Source: Mixophyes australis | Taxonomy: Eukaryota > Chordata > Amphibia > Anura > Limnodynastidae | Length of the DNA: 64,000 nt | Direction: 5' to 3' | NCBI GenBank assembly: GCA_036250195.1 | Contig: JAVHZZ010000005.1 | Location: 178,171,448 to 178,235,447 of the forward strand | Shown here: positions 1 through 12,419 of the stretch, piece after piece | Layout: each line of letters begins with the position of its first letter | Position numbering within the stretch: position 1 is the first letter of the stretch | The notes under the pieces: model-generated | Told to the model about the DNA's origin: nothing | Database searches by the model: none | Seen by the model: only the letters and a program-made list of their open reading frames with translations | Position numbers and translations under genes: made by a program

Positions 1-577
1 GCCCAGTGTGTGTGCGCCTAATGTATATATCAGTGTATGTGTATCCCTGTATTTCTTGAAAATTACTCACCTTAAGATTCCTAGCTGTTGTACAGGACGG
101 CAGGGCGCAGCCACAGGTCAGAAGAAGTGGGCCCCACCGCGGAGTTTGAACAGGAGTGGCCATCAGACACTTGCTTTGAAAAGGAAGCAAGGAGAGACTA
201 GGGCGCGCTGCACATTCATTCATTACTTAGGCAGACTCCGCGACCATCGTCCCGTGTAGTACACCCGCAGCAAGCGCTGACGTGCGCGCTGCGTGTACTT
301 GGGGAAAAAAATGCCTGAGACTGCCTCTTGGCGGCGCTGCAGGGTACCCCTCCCTTCCCCTTGCGCCAACTGCCGGCACACACGCCGAGTGTATTTGAAA
401 AAAAAATCCGGCGCTGCTGACAGGTGAGATGATGCGGGCGGCGGGGGGCCCTTGGAGAGAGGGGGGCCCGGGGCACGTGCCCCCTCTGCCCCCCCTTAAT
501 CCGGCGATGCCGGCGGGCCATATAAATGTCCTCAGAGGGCCGTATGTGGCCCGCGGGCCGTAGTTTGAGGACCCCTG
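1..577. mobile_element. Right part of a hAT-type element, left end outside window
   Basis: The sequence from about 500 to 577 contains ggccgtatgtggcccgcggg and ends in tttgaggacccctg. On the other strand this reads as a CAGGGGTCCTCAAAC start followed by GGCCCGCGGGCC, typical of Charlie-like hAT ends. The upstream part is GC-rich and has no coding trace. The left end is not in the window, so no target duplication can be checked. Confidence 0.6.
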
Positions 578-715
578 CTTTAAAGCATTGTAATATCAGA
601 ATTTTATACTCCAGTGCTGTGTGGTTCACTCACTATGAGGAAACGAAGGGCTATTTCAACACTACCATTGCAGTGCCCCGTTTCTGTGATCAGTATACTT
701 TTTAGTCCTGTTGCT

Positions 716-802
716 AATCCCCCCCACCCCCCCAGATCCTCCAGCTCTCCAGTTATGTTTTAAGCCCATACAGTTATTTTATATAATTTGTACATATACT
801 AA
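716..802 (+). repeat. Left flank of hAT insertion; paralogue of 5219-5285
   Basis: The segment containing agatcctccagctctcc and tatgttttaagcccatac recurs at about 5225-5285 with scattered differences. The similarity resumes after the element at about 2990 (gaactgtagtcatattagca versus aactgtagccatcttagca at 5330). The stretch was therefore one repeat copy before the hAT-like element at 803-2969 split it. Confidence 0.7.
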
Positions 803-917
803 TAGGGCCGGACTGGCCATCTGGCACTCCTGGCAAATGCCAGAAGGGCCGATGGCCAAATGGGCCGGTCTGCTTGCCCGCCGAGCAGCAGCACTCTGCG
901 CACTGCTCGGCGGATGG

Positions 918-1021
918 AGAATCAGTGACAGCCGCCTATGCGACCAATCACATGGGACGGCACCTGTCACGTGGTGCCGTCCTATGTGATTGGTCGCATA
1001 GGCGGCTGTCACTGATTCTCC
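918..1021. repeat. Subterminal hairpin of the hAT-like element
   Basis: The left arm begins ggagaatcagtgacagcc and the right arm ends with its inverse ggctgtcactgattctcc. The arms are about 48 bp with one or two mismatches around a short loop near 965-972. Paired arms inside an element terminus are common in hAT elements and may serve as transposase or host-factor sites. Confidence 0.85.
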
Positions 1022-1124
1022 GCCTGCCGGGCAGCGCGCTGAGTGCTGCTTCTGGAAGTAAAAAGGTAAGTGTCTGTGTGTGTGTGTGTGTAAGTAATAG
1101 TGTGTCTGTGTGTGTAAGTAATAG

Positions 1125-1735
1125 TGGGGCTAACAAACAGTGGGGCAAACAAACAGTGGGCCAAACAAACTGGGGCAAACAAACAGTGGGGCAAACAAAC
1201 AGTGGGGCAAACAAACAGTGGGGCAAACAAACAGTGGGGCAAACAAACAATGGGGCAAACAAACAATGGGGCAAACAAACAATGGGGCAAACAAACTGGG
1301 GCAAACAAACAGTGGTGCAAACAAACTGGGGCAAACAAACAATGGGGCTAACAAATGAGCAAACAAACAATGGGGCAAACAAACTGGGGCAAACAAACAA
1401 TGGGGCAAACAAACAGTGGGGCTAACAAACAGTGGGAAAAACAAACAGTGGGGCAAACAAACAATGGGGCAAACAAACTTGGGCAAACAAACTGGGGCAA
1501 ACAAACTGGGGCAAACAAACTGTGGTGCAAACAAACTGGGGCAAACAAACTGGGGCAAACAAACTGGGGCAAACTGGGGCTAAAACAAACAGTGGGGCAA
1601 ACAGTGAGGCAAACAAACTGGGGCTAAAACAAACAGTGGGGCAAACAAACAGTGGGGCAAACAGTGGGGCAAACTGGAGCAAACAAACAGTGGAGCAAAC
1701 AGTGCGTCTAATAGTGGGGCTAATAGTGTGGCTGT
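1125..1735 (+). repeat. Minisatellite, 16-bp and 14-bp variant units
   Basis: About 40 units of ggggcaaacaaacagt (16 bp) are mixed with 14-bp units lacking one ag pair, plus variants with gct for gca. Open frames exist in several phases on both strands only because the units lack stops; none is a gene. The array lies within the hAT-like element 803-2969. Confidence 0.95.
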
Positions 1736-2977
1736 GGGGCCCCATGTTACTATAGTGTGCGTGTGTGTTTGACCATGTTCATATAGTGTGCGTTCGCAGT
1801 ATTTTATATATAATATGTGAGGGAAGGGAGGATCTTAATATAGTGTTGGGAGGTAGGCTATTTAATTGTGGAGTGTAGGTGGGGGCTAATTATTTAAGGT
1901 GAGGTGAAAGAACCTTTAATTTAATGCTGGGGTAGGCTATCAATTGAATATGGGGCTGATTTTGGGGAGGAGAGCCATTTATTAAATATGAATATGAATT
2001 ATTTGTTGGGGATGGTTGTGGAAAATGGCTATATTTATTAAACTTTAATGCTATTTAATTTATTGTTGGGACTGTTTGGAGGGAGGAAAATATGTTTTGA
2101 GTAAATGGGTATACTGTTAATTTAATGTTGGCGCTGGTTGGATGGAAATAGGTCTACTTATTAAATGTGAATATTATTATTATTATTGTGGGGACTGGAG
2201 GGAGGCCTAATTATAAAATGTGAATGCTATTGTTTTAACCCCATTTTTTTCAAAATAGGGCATCCAATATTCCAGGATCAAGACAAGAAAGAACTGAGCT
2301 AAAGAAACCAGCTGCTACAAGTGGTGAAAGTGAGCAAGACAGGTAGGAGAGAGCAGGACAATTTGCCAATTGTCCTGAATCTGGTGGGGCAGTCCTGAAT
2401 TTGGGTGACTGTCTCACATAGTCAGGATTTGGTTTGACTGCAAGGACAGTTGGTAGGTATGTCCCGCTTCACTACGTACTGCTTGTGAAGGCAAAGCTGT
2501 GTGCTTCTAACAGTAGGGTACACAGTATTGCCTGTGTATTTGTCTAAAATGATAACCATGTTACATAATAGGGCCCTGCTGTCTTAAATACCCCGGGCCA
2601 CCTGCGTCTTAATCATGCTCTGGTTAGGAGAAGGGAACTGATAGCCGCTCTCAGTTCCCAGACAGGACACAGCCTGCAGCAAGTCAAGGAGCTCTAAGTA
2701 TCACAAGATTTTGTAATCTCGTGAGACAAAGAGCTTCCCTGCTCACTCTGCAGGAAGTTCCCACCCTTATGGATGTCAGCAGCACCAGAAGCAGAGATAA
2801 ATGTAATGTTTTATTATGTATGTATCAATGCCCCATGTTGGCCACACCCACAACACAATGCGGCCACGCCCTTTTCGCCGCCGCCGCACAGATTTCTTTC
2901 ATGATTGAACTGAGGTGGGCCTATGTATGTTCAATGCCAGGGCTGATTTTTAGTCCCAGTCCGGCCCTGTATACTAT

Positions 2978-3769
2978 GTCTGTGTAAAGAACTGTAGTCA
3001 TATTAGCAAGAAAGTGGTCAACGCTGGAACAATATTGTGACAGGATGGGCCTTCTATGCCACCCTGTCCATGTTGTGTTGGGGAACGGCTGGTCTTGCCT
3101 TGTCACGTCCCCTTTCATTATCCTAAATGCTCCCCTTAACCGCAGTAGGAGGGGCTTTTACTGCTGCTACTACTAGGTTTCTTAGCTCCTAGAACCACTT
3201 CCTTCTGGGGAACTCTCACTGCTGACCAGCTCAGGTGTACCAGCCCATGTACAGTGTGGAGCTGGCACAAGGTCTTACACATAGATACTGAGATCCAGTA
3301 TTAACAGTGGTGCCGCTGCACCATAAGGGCCGTCCCGGAACAGATATACCAGGTCTGGCTAATATAGGCTGGTATAATGTTGCATTTGTACCCCTTGTGG
3401 GATGTATGACCCATTTGCCCTAGTATGACGATGTTAACCATTTCTTGAAAGTGCTATAATTATTGTTGTCATAAAAATGCTAATATTTTTATTATTTGCC
3501 TGGCTGGGAAAGTATGTTATGTTTCCAGGGTACTGAGGACAAATAACCTGTGGTTGCCAAAGTATCATGACATTTTGGTGGCAGATTACAGAATCATTCA
3601 GTCCCATTTAGGCAAACTGGGTAGAGCTGCAGGGAAATGTACAAGTTCTGGGGCTCTGCAAAAATTTGACATACCACTTTTTGTGCGATACATGTACACT
3701 GGTGGTGAAAAGCCACTGGAGGCTCCGAGGTTGACAAAAGTATTGGCTTGGTGGAGGCGTAGACACTAA
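2978..3769. other. Non-coding stretch, old repeat flank
   Basis: The first 60 bases continue the repeat copy split by the element at 803-2969. The rest has no recognisable gene. An open frame at 3554-3769 has no family resemblance I can name and looks like chance. Confidence 0.4.
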
Positions 3770-4800
3770 CTGAGAAGTATCACATGATGGGCTGTGTCAC
3801 GCAAGGGAGATCCCAGAGGGGTGACCCCAGCATTAGGCTAAGGTAATGATCTGTCTAGATGAAGTCTAGTCAGGGCTGGTACACACAGGAAGATGAATCT
3901 ATGGATGCAGAACGCCCAACACAAGTGCTCCGAATAAGTGTGTGGGCGAAGCACAGGCTGGGGGAAGGGTTGTACACCCTACCAGTAATGAGTGTGAGGA
4001 CTGGGTGAGTAGCATTAGATAGCCTAGGTAGTAAGAGCAGGTCTGAACCCCCCCATAAACCCTGGAAACAGAAGCAAAGGTGGGTCCATCTCCAATGGAA
4101 ATGAGAACGGACTTGGGCTAGAGCTATGGTCTGTCTGTGTTCCAAATTACTGATTGATGGTGGGTCCATGTACCCTGCCCACAATATTAAGCTTGAGAAC
4201 TGGAGGAGCCTTAGCCAGGAGGCACCTGTAGTGTGAGCTGGTCTGGACCCTATCATGATTGGTGCTCAGAGCCTGAAAGGCCTAGGAGCAGCAAGCAAGG
4301 ATTGGGACTCAGACACAGTAACCAGAGTGTGTACAGCCCCACTAGGAAGAGATAGTTGCATTATGTTAGGGCTATTGTCCGCCTAAGTGCAAACTGGGCA
4401 AGAGTCTGTGCATCCACCAGTGATCAATTGAGTGGTGACCCAGGAAGGCAGATCCCAAGAACAGGGGACATACTTTAAGTTGTACCAGTAAGAGAAGTGG
4501 AATAGAAGACAGGGTTCGAGAGCCTGTGAAGTGGGTCTTAGCATTACTGTGATTGTAGTGGGTCCTAGGCCCACTGGAAGTAGTGAGATTGATAGTAAGC
4601 TAGGTCTATGGTCTGCCTAAGTTTTGGCTGAGGAAGATATGCTGGGGAGGGTGTGCCCTCCCTGCCAGCAGTGTGAAGTGTTGTGCTATGACCCAAGAGC
4701 TGGAGAACCACAATGAGATGGACCCAGTAAGTGTTAGTAGGTCTAAGTCCCACAATATTGTTTGTGTATCCCAGCCCCATCAAGATTAACGGATTCCAGC
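3770..4800 (+). repeat. Degenerate tandem-like repeat, about 235-280 bp period
   Basis: A phrase like taggtctatggtctgcctaa recurs near 3845 (aatgatctgtctagatga), 4125 (gctatggtctgtctgtg), 4372 (ggctattgtccgcctaagtg) and 4606 (tctatggtctgcctaagt). Related words follow each time: tgggtcc, gtgtgag, cccag-agg. The copies are strongly diverged and boundaries are unclear. It may be the body of an old LTR or DNA element, not identified. Confidence 0.45.
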
Positions 4801-5716
4801 CCTGTTAAATTGTGTTCCTGAGGAGAAGCAAGAAGTATAATCACCTTCTTGAGAAGATGAAGGCCCCGATTCAGGAAGTACTCCTACTGCATTGTGGCCA
4901 GATATCCAAGGTGTCAGTCACTGAAACATAAAAAGTGGAGGTTGAAGAGGAGTGGCCAAGATATTCCAAGAAACATTTCCAGGAGATGACCATGGAGGAA
5001 CTAGAAGCCGAATCAACTTCAATGATTATCGGAGGTTGATTCATATCCCAGACAAGTCTTCTGTAACAGATGGGATGCCTCTACAAATGCTTTGAATTGG
5101 AAGAAGAGACTTTGGACTGGGGGCTATTTGATATCCCACTCTAGTGATACCAGTGCCGCTGGGTGTATACCATTGCAGTGAAGTAATTCTTACAAACTGT
5201 GGACTGTAGCCATGATGTTCCCCCCCAGATCCTCCAGCACTCCATTTATGTTTTAAGCCCATACGTTACTATATATAATGTGTGCCTATATGGTGTCTTC
5301 ATGTTAAATTCAGTAATATGCTTCCTAAAAAACTGTAGCCATCTTAGCAAAGCATCATCCCTGGAACAATACACATAGATATTATTTCACCATCAATTAG
5401 GTTCCTTTCAGGAGATCATGTGTGTGAACCTGGAATCTGTGGACAGTGTGGAGCTGTTTCTGGCAGGGGGTCTGACTCAAAAATGGGTAGCATCTGAGCC
5501 CAGCCCTCAGGGTTAACCCAGACAGAATGCCAAAATTAATCACATCCCCAGTGATTAGGCTCTTTGTCTCTGATCCATGAGGAACTGAGTGTCAGGACTG
5601 GCTAGATATTTCGGTTCTGGTGAACTGACTGAATCAGAGTCTTCCAGAGAAGGACTGCAAGTATCATCAAGTCTTCTTTCTTTTACTGGAATCTGTGAGA
5701 TTTGTGGATTTGTGAG
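4801..5716. other. Non-coding stretch containing the empty-site paralogue
   Basis: Bases 5219-5360 are the uninterrupted paralogue of the flanks of the 803-2969 element. I see no gene. The text around 4850-5040 reads like degraded coding sequence but has stops in every frame. Confidence 0.4.
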
Positions 5717-5994
5717 CAAGGGCGGATCTAGGAAATGACTATACCCGGGGCGATGTAGGCCCCGCCCCCTTTCCGACTTCTAAGGCTGCCGGCGGCTGCA
5801 CAGTATGTGCAGGTCCGTTCAGCAGTGACAGTGTGCTGTCCCGCTGCTCTGATTGTGTTTAAAACACAATCAGAGCAGCCGGGCAGCACACTGTCAGTGC
5901 TGAACGGACCTGCACAGTGTGTAGCTGTCGGCAGCAAGCCCCTGCTAGGGGGGGAGATCGCCCCCCCCCCCCCCCCCCCCTGGATCCGCCACTG
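5717..5994. mobile_element. hAT-type palindromic MITE, 278 bp
   Basis: Perfect 8-bp direct repeats tttgtgag flank it (5709-5716 and 5995-6002). The left end caagggcggatctagg and right end tggatccgccactg are imperfect inverses. The core at about 5790-5930 is a near-perfect inverted repeat: aggtccgttcagcagtgaca pairs with tgtcagtgctgaacggacct around gtttaaaac. A run of about 20 C lies near the right end. No coding capacity. Confidence 0.9.
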
Positions 5995-8101
5995 TTTGTG
6001 AGTCCACCAAAAGTGGAGTGACAGTGAAGGGGTTAATAAAAAAAAAACCTTGGTCTGTCTAAAAATTACTAAAATGCCCCCAAAAAAAAATACTGTTAAA
6101 AACACTGTTATGAAGCCTTCAGTTACTCCCTGATTTATCCCAACATGCAAACACAACTTAGGTGAATCAGAGATACCAAGCCTATCTGAAATGTGAATTT
6201 TTTAAGATCACAAAGACAGAACATTATTAAAAATGGAGTTTAATATGCCAACAAGTCACAATGATTGTTGAATATTTGTCATACAGAAATGATACATCAC
6301 GGCAAGAAGCATGCTGTTATGCTAATCTGTTTTACAACTGTTTTGTTATCTGTTGTTCAACACAATTCTAGTAATGCATTTTATAAATATATCTCTTTAG
6401 GAGAGATATAATAATAAGTGCACTAAAAAGGGTAAGTTTTTCTACATATATGCATAGGAAACGTCATTATGTGCTATAGATTCTTTGGGGAGACACATTA
6501 TCTCTCTACCTTCACTGTCGATAATGCATTTCATGTGACTGGTTGCACTGGTCACAACGTTGTACAGAGCTCTCTCCAAACATGGATTATGTAACGTAGT
6601 TTTGGTATATTTTCCCTTCAGGGAATATGACTGTATTTTGAGAGACCACAACTAATGCAACAACTCAAGCTTGGTGACAAAAAGCAGGCCTCTGCTTAAT
6701 ACATTAAGCCCTTGTTAACTTACCCACAGTGATTTGCTTGAAGCTATGTTATTTAAAACAACTCATTATTTTGAGAATGATCATGCCACATTTATATATT
6801 ATTTTATTATATAATTACATATTATTTCCTTACTTTTCCTGATTAGGCCGTAATAAACAGCAGTATGGCAGTAGCAGACAATATGTAGTTTAATTAAAAC
6901 ATTTTTTATCACATTGATTCAAAACTGTTACAATGAAGTAGATCTATACAGTTAACTGATCTTGTTCCACACCCATCCAATTCAATAATCAGTTTCTTTG
7001 GTAACTATGGATTAAGTTGTCTCAATCTTCTTGTGCTTTCATGCAGTGCCCACTATTGACTGTTATTATTATCTAGAAATTTAAACTATTAAAATTGATT
7101 GTTTCTAGTGACGTCAAATCAAAATTGAGAGACGACTTGTAACCTATGTTTGCCTGTGGTGTGTTAGGTTTACATTGTAGTACCGTTGTATCAACCACCT
7201 GACTGCAGCTCAGTCTCTCCCCAATCTCAGGATCCTGTGGGTTAAAGTTAGCACATGCAGGTCTAATAACAGATGCAGCAAATGTACCTTCTGATAAAAT
7301 AAATACAATTTGTTTAAATAAACTTACTTTGCAAATTAAATGTCATTACTGTCATTACATGGCAGTAGTTTTCACATTATAATTTAATTACTCCACAGTT
7401 GGCTGAAGAACTGACACTCTAACTCACTTTTTTACACTTAAACATTCACTTTAGCTTGCTCACATGCTCTCAGATTCCAACTTACTTGGTGTAGTTAAAT
7501 GCAATACTATAGAATCTTGGTCACTTTACAGCGCAAGCACACACTCACAACTCATTGTTCAAATTGGGAGACAATTGTTAATGTACAAGGGAACCCTGGT
7601 GTTGAATTGTGAATTCAAGTTCATCAGTCTCAGCTTCAGGTTAATGGTGATCCCAGGGACCTCCCAAACAATGTCTTGAAAGATGTAAACTCTGACAAAG
7701 ATGGAACTTATAGAGCCGATGAGGTGCAACCTCTAAAGAAATAAATACGTTGCTTTTTCCATGTAGCACAAGTTGAATCTTTGTGGCACTGTGCAACAGT
7801 GCTCAGACCTCTCAGGTTAGGGAAATTGCATTAAGAACACCTTTATATTGTACTATCAATAGTAGTGGTCATTTAAAGGCTGCATTCACAATTATAACGA
7901 CTGGAAAAAGACTGCAAGCTTTTTTTACTTCACATTTCATATGGAACCTCCTGAAGTTTGGAAAATAGTGATTATAGTGCAAATCAACACTTGTTCAAGC
8001 ATAGCTCCCTGCACACAGTACTACTGTCTCTTCTACCTACATTGGATGTAATTTACCAAGCGCAAAATAGCTGAGGTGCAGTGCAAAATCATATTTGGTC
8101 C
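5995..8101. other. AT-rich intergenic stretch, nothing recognised
   Basis: I see no gene, no clear transposon ends and no array here. Short open frames (for example 6442-6651 minus and 7464-7679 plus) have no recognisable motifs. Confidence 0.5.
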
Positions 8102-8109
8102 CACTATAT

Positions 8110-8256
8110 CAGTGTTGGCTAACCTGTGACACTCCAGGTGTTGTGGAACTACAAGTCCCAGCTTACCCTTCCACCAATAAGCTGCTATATATTGGCAAAG
8201 CATGCTGGGACTTGTAGTTTCACAACACCTGGAGTGTCACAGGTTAGCCAACACTG
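8110..8256. mobile_element. hAT-type palindromic MITE, 147 bp
   Basis: Perfect 8-bp target duplication cactatat (8102-8109, 8257-8264). Ends are cagtgttggctaacctgtga and its exact inverse. The arms run inward through ccaggtgttgtggaactaca with few mismatches. A second member, also 147 bp, is at 33286-33432 with the same internal words (caactacaag, catgctgggacttgtagttt). Confidence 0.93.
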
Positions 8257-8668
8257 CACTATATACCTTAGAATGTGCAAGTGCACCTAGATTTCACCAA
8301 AGTACCTAGAATTGTGATGCAAGATGGTGACGTTTGCAGAAATGTAGATGTTTGCACAGGCTGAGGGGAGGGTTGGGGGGCGGGAGTGATATTTCTTGAA
8401 AAGTAGACAAACTGGTGCGCCAAGTTTGTGGATCAGTGCAAAAATGAGATATAATTTTGCAGAGGTGAATCTGGCCATATTCACTCCCCTAATTGAATTT
8501 TACTCTACTTCAGAGCTTGGTGGCTCTAAAGTGACAGGAGGTTGGACATCTAATGTGGCATTTATACTTTGCACCATGCATCTGCTGACGTTTTTCTCTC
8601 CATATACCTAGACGTGATATTGGAGAGGAAGCATGCACTTTGATGTGTTCTGGACAGACTATGTAGAC

Positions 8669-9248
8669 TAGAGATGCTCACTGACCCCCGTGAACTGGTT
8701 TTGGATCTGGATTAGCTTCGTGTTTTGGTTTTGGTTTGGGAAAAACCGCCCTCGTGTTTTTTGGTTTTGGATTTTTTAGAAAAAACCCGAAAACATGCTA
8801 AAATCACATAATTTTGCTCTTTTTTGTTCCTACATTATTATTAACCTCAATAACACTAATTTCAAGTCATTTGCAGTCAATTTTGACCACCTCACGGGTC
8901 ACAATATTATTTTCATACAATTTTGGACAAATACTGCAGCGACCTGGCTGGATGCTAAGCGACAAAGCAATGACACAAACACACGGCAGTTCCTAGCACA
9001 TCTAGTACACATTGGCACACAGCAGTGGCAGAAAAGAAAAATGGGGGTCTGCCCTCCCTCCCACCCCTCGCTATGTTGGATCTTAAAAAGGAATTCAAAA
9101 CTCGCGAGATCCGAGATCCGGCAACGTCACAATGACGTTCTGCCCCGTTTTCGATTCCGAGGGCGCGCAACAGTACCGAGCCGACTCGGCTTGGTACTCG
9201 GATCCCCTAAGTTCAGGTGTATTAGGTTCCCGAGCCTGAGCATCTCTA
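8669..9248. mobile_element. Non-autonomous DNA element, 580 bp, hAT-type duplication
   Basis: Perfect 12-bp terminal inverted repeats tagagatgctca and tgagcatctcta. The flanks atgtagac (8661-8668) and atgcagac (9249-9256) form an 8-bp duplication with one change. The subterminal part is rich in ttttggtttt on one side and cgagatccgag or ccgactcggc on the other. The long open frame through it (8795-9313) overruns the element and is not a gene. Confidence 0.82.
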
Positions 9249-9256
9249 ATGCAGAC

Positions 9257-10193
9257 ATACCAATGCAAAACCAGTGCATTGTACTGTGCACATCAATTGT
9301 GCAACATGAATGAGGACCTATTTACCAGAATATTTTCAGATCTAATTTCCAGGTACACGATTTGAAAGAAGAACACAGTTGCAATGCTCAGACAGCTCAT
9401 GACCATGCAGCTGTCTATGAAACATTGAGGAAGTATGTGTTAGAAGCTTTTCACAGCTGAGTTTAATACAGATTTTTTTGCCTTTTTAAATCACATCTGT
9501 CAAGAAGTTTCAATTTTGTTTGCAGGTGGGGGATTTGATTATAATTTAGCTCAAACTTAAAAAAAAGTATTTTTTGATTGTTTTGAATGTTGTGTGGAAA
9601 TTTTGCTATTCTGTTAGATGAATGGCTTTACATAATCCCCCGCATATCATCTTCAACCTCCACCTGTATATTTTTCTTGAGACGGTTCCACTTATCAGAC
9701 ATTCTATTGCAGACATGAAATCTCATGTCTGTTAACTGTTTTAGTGTTTCTAACCTACCAACTTGTGAACTGGAGATTTCAACTGGCAATTTCTTATTTA
9801 AAATCAAATTTGACCCAAAAAGAAAAGCAGTGGGTTACTTCATTTTTCTAGTAGTGAAAATAGGGGATCCTTCCTCCTTCATGGGTTCACATTTGACAAA
9901 ATATTATTTAATGCTCTCACACCCTGTCTCTTCCCTATTTACTGCATTAGAACTTGACAGGAAACCGAGACTACTGATACTTTTATATATTGTTGAAACA
10001 ATGATGCAACTTTCTGCAAAACAAGTGATAACTTTAAATCTTGTTGTTAATCACAAGGGAGCAGAAAAATGAATACAAGTGTGGACATGTTTTTTCGTCT
10101 TTTCTAACTTTCATGCAGAAAACTCTCCGCATACTCAATGCAAACCCACTATGAACCACTTTCATCTCCTACTTCTCTCTTGTACAAGTCCTA
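9257..10193. other. Intergenic stretch, nothing recognised
   Basis: No repeat ends or coding homology are seen. The open frame at 9725-10072 has no recognisable domain and average AT-rich composition. Confidence 0.5.
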
Positions 10194-10369
10194 GGAGTAT
10201 ATTTAGTAAACTGCGGGTTTGAAAAAGTGGAGATCGTGCCTACAGCAACCAATCAGATTCGAGTTACCATTTATTTAGTACATTCTACAAAATGACAGGT
10301 AGAATCTGACTGGTTGCTATAGGCAACATCTCTACTTTTTCAAACCTGCAGTTTAGTAAATATATCCCC
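10194..10369. mobile_element. Palindromic MITE, aaagtgg/caaccaatcag family, copy 1
   Basis: The two halves are inverses: actgcgggtttgaaaaagtg against ctactttttcaaacctgcag, then gcaaccaatcagattc against gaatctgactggttgc. The centre is an AT-rich ttatttagtac. Ends are ggagtatattta and taaatatatcccc. A second copy is at 19555-19730. The target duplication is short (probably TA) and not clear here, so the superfamily is uncertain. Confidence 0.85.
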
Positions 10370-11794
10370 TGAAGGGAATCTCCATTATCATCAGTGATAC
10401 ATCTCTAAAACCTCCATTGTGTTGCTGAGTTCCAACATGATTCAATTTAACAAGCATCACCCTTTTGCCAATGAATGATGTCATATTGGATAAAACTGTT
10501 AAAGCAGATGGCATCTGCTAGTATAAGAAAAGGGCAGAAGGGGACATGTTCATTGTACCCATCTTCTAAGCTGTGTGCTCAGTAAGTTTTAAAATAAAAA
10601 ATGTAACTTGTTGGGACAAATACATTCTGCTGGGTTGCACTGAACAGCAGATTGTCAATGCATTAGTCAGGAGGGGCCAGACCTTTGAACTCAGTGATCT
10701 ACTCTAAAGAGGAAAAAAAAGTTTGCATTCTTTCATAGTACAAAATTTAATATTTGTTAGATCAACTAGGCAATGAAATGTAAAAATCATGGGAGTGAGG
10801 ATCAGGAGTGGGGCAGAGGGAGGCCGCAAATGGCAATGGGCTCTGATAGGCACCATGTGGGGGGCATGTTAGTAGGTGCTCACTTAGGGCTATGGGGTCA
10901 GCATGAGTGGCAGGATGTGGGAGGTAGGCCAGAGGTTGAGAGAGGTAATAATAACTTTTCATTGGCCCAGAATACCAGATACAGGCAATCACTTTCATAG
11001 GTGCATTAAACAGATTCCAGTACTGCAGTCCCGTCCATTACCAATCCCAGAAACACATAGAAAAATGCACATTTGTGATGTCCCAGGCAGCTGTGACAAT
11101 GTGTGAGCACAGAGGAAGCATCCACCTGAAGCATGACCGCAATCAAGATCGAGCAACCAACTGGCTTTGATCACGATTGACTGTATGGCCACCTCTGTGA
11201 CAGGGAGCAGTATTACACTGCAATATGAACTTCTCATTGGATAAGGCTTTTTATCCAGAGAACAGAACTGGACAAGAACAGTGGGCATAAAGAAAAAAAA
11301 AGCAAAGAATAGAAACAATACTGATTACGAAGCATATTTAAACAATGCCTTTGGAATTTTGATTGGGTTTTGCAAAATCTATTAAAGTATTGTACAAACT
11401 ATGAAAGTAACATATCCAAGTCTATCTTTGTTGCACTGTTAAGTTCAGGAGGTTTTTTTTTAAAAAAAAAGGAAAACAAAACAACAATGACTCTCCTGCA
11501 CTACTGAAAACGTGGTTTGTTTCATACCTAATAACTTTCTTTCATAGTGTAAATGAGAAGTCATTTAGAGAAGCTTACAATGCACATAACAAAAGACTTG
11601 TTGATGTATATCACTACCTTATTATATTTGAATCTAAATGAAAGTTCAGATTTGATTTTCCTGATTGCAAACATGTATTGGTCTCATAACTGTTTGGTTT
11701 CAAATCTTCTCTGTTCACTTATTCTCATTCTCTATTTTTTTTTTCCACCTGTGAAGTGTCTGTGTGTTCAAAAAAAATAATAAAAAAAATTAAT

Positions 11795-11837
<43 letters not shown>

Positions 11838-12092
11838 TTGAAAGCTTTCAATATGGCTCAACTCTGGACCATCACGATTCTGCGCTCTATCGGCATACTA
11901 TGAACCTTCAACGTCTCACTGGCTTACAGTTTATGTGCATCTGTTTAACACATATTATTTTATTCTACACATATTTATGTTAATAGGAACATGGTTACAT
12001 AAGCCAGACAGGGTATTCTGAAATGACACCAGGTAGGATGTAAATCAGGGATAAGTGAGGGCGAGATGTCTGGGATAAACAATTGGTGTACG
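10370..12092. other. Intergenic stretch with a TA microsatellite
   Basis: An alternating TA run lies at about 11797-11829. Otherwise there is no recognised element or gene. Open frames at 10773-11106 and 10995-11318 overlap on opposite strands without conserved motifs. Confidence 0.5.
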
Positions 12093-12419
12093 CATCATCA
12101 CCCTCATCATTTATTTATATAGCGCCACTAATTGCGCAGCGCTGTACAGAGAACTCACTCACATCAGTCCCTGCCCCATTGGGGCTTACAGTCTAAATTC
12201 CCTAACATACACATACACACAGACTATGGTCAATTTGTTAGCAGCCAATTAACCTACCAGTATGTTTTGGAGTGTGGGAGGAAACCAGAGCACCCGGAGA
12301 AAACCCACACAAATAAGGGGAGAACATACAAACTCCACACAGATAAGGCCATGGTCGGGAATTGAACTCATGACCCCAGTGCTGTAAGGCAGAAGTGCTA
12401 ACCACTAAGCCACCGTACA
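12093..12419 (-). mobile_element. V-SINE, nearly full length
   Basis: Read on the minus strand it begins gtacggtggcttagtggtta, with the tRNA-like A box, and goes on to tgagttcaattcccgac, the B box. The conserved central block follows (gtatgttctcccctta, gtttcctcccacactcc). The tail contains agactgtaagccccaatg and gcgctatataaataaatgat, then a short GATGAT-type repeat. The tail resembles the 3' end of the L2 element at 25.0-25.1 kb, as expected for a SINE mobilised by an L2-type LINE. The tRNA part is degenerate and not a functional tRNA gene. Confidence 0.9.

Larger units (their letters stand above)
803..2969. mobile_element. hAT-like non-autonomous element with internal minisatellite
   Basis: The left end is (t)agggccggactgg, and the right end ccagtccggccctg is its inverse, so the terminal repeat is about 14 bp with one change in the first base. 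The flanks tatactaa (795-802) and tatactat (2970-2977) form an 8-bp target duplication with one mismatch, as expected for hAT. Inside are a subterminal hairpin, a minisatellite and an AT-rich part with phrases such as gggggctaattatttaa. No transposase is encoded. The body from about 1845 to 2580 is shared with 32.5-33.26 kb and partly with 43.2-43.4 kb. Confidence 0.8.

Noticed and set aside
216..629. 137-codon minus-strand frame in GC-rich DNA
   Set aside because: It covers the end of a hAT-type element and continues into flanking DNA; Arg/Pro-rich composition follows from GC content.
1125..1735. Possible CRISPR-like array of short repeats
   Set aside because: Units are contiguous with no unique spacers, and the setting is a vertebrate intergenic repeat.
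874..1755. Several overlapping open frames of 70-183 codons on both strands
   Set aside because: They arise from the stop-free 14/16-bp minisatellite unit in multiple phases and have no protein family features.
8795..9313. 172-codon open frame
   Set aside because: It runs through a 580-bp non-autonomous element and past its right end; no transposase motif.
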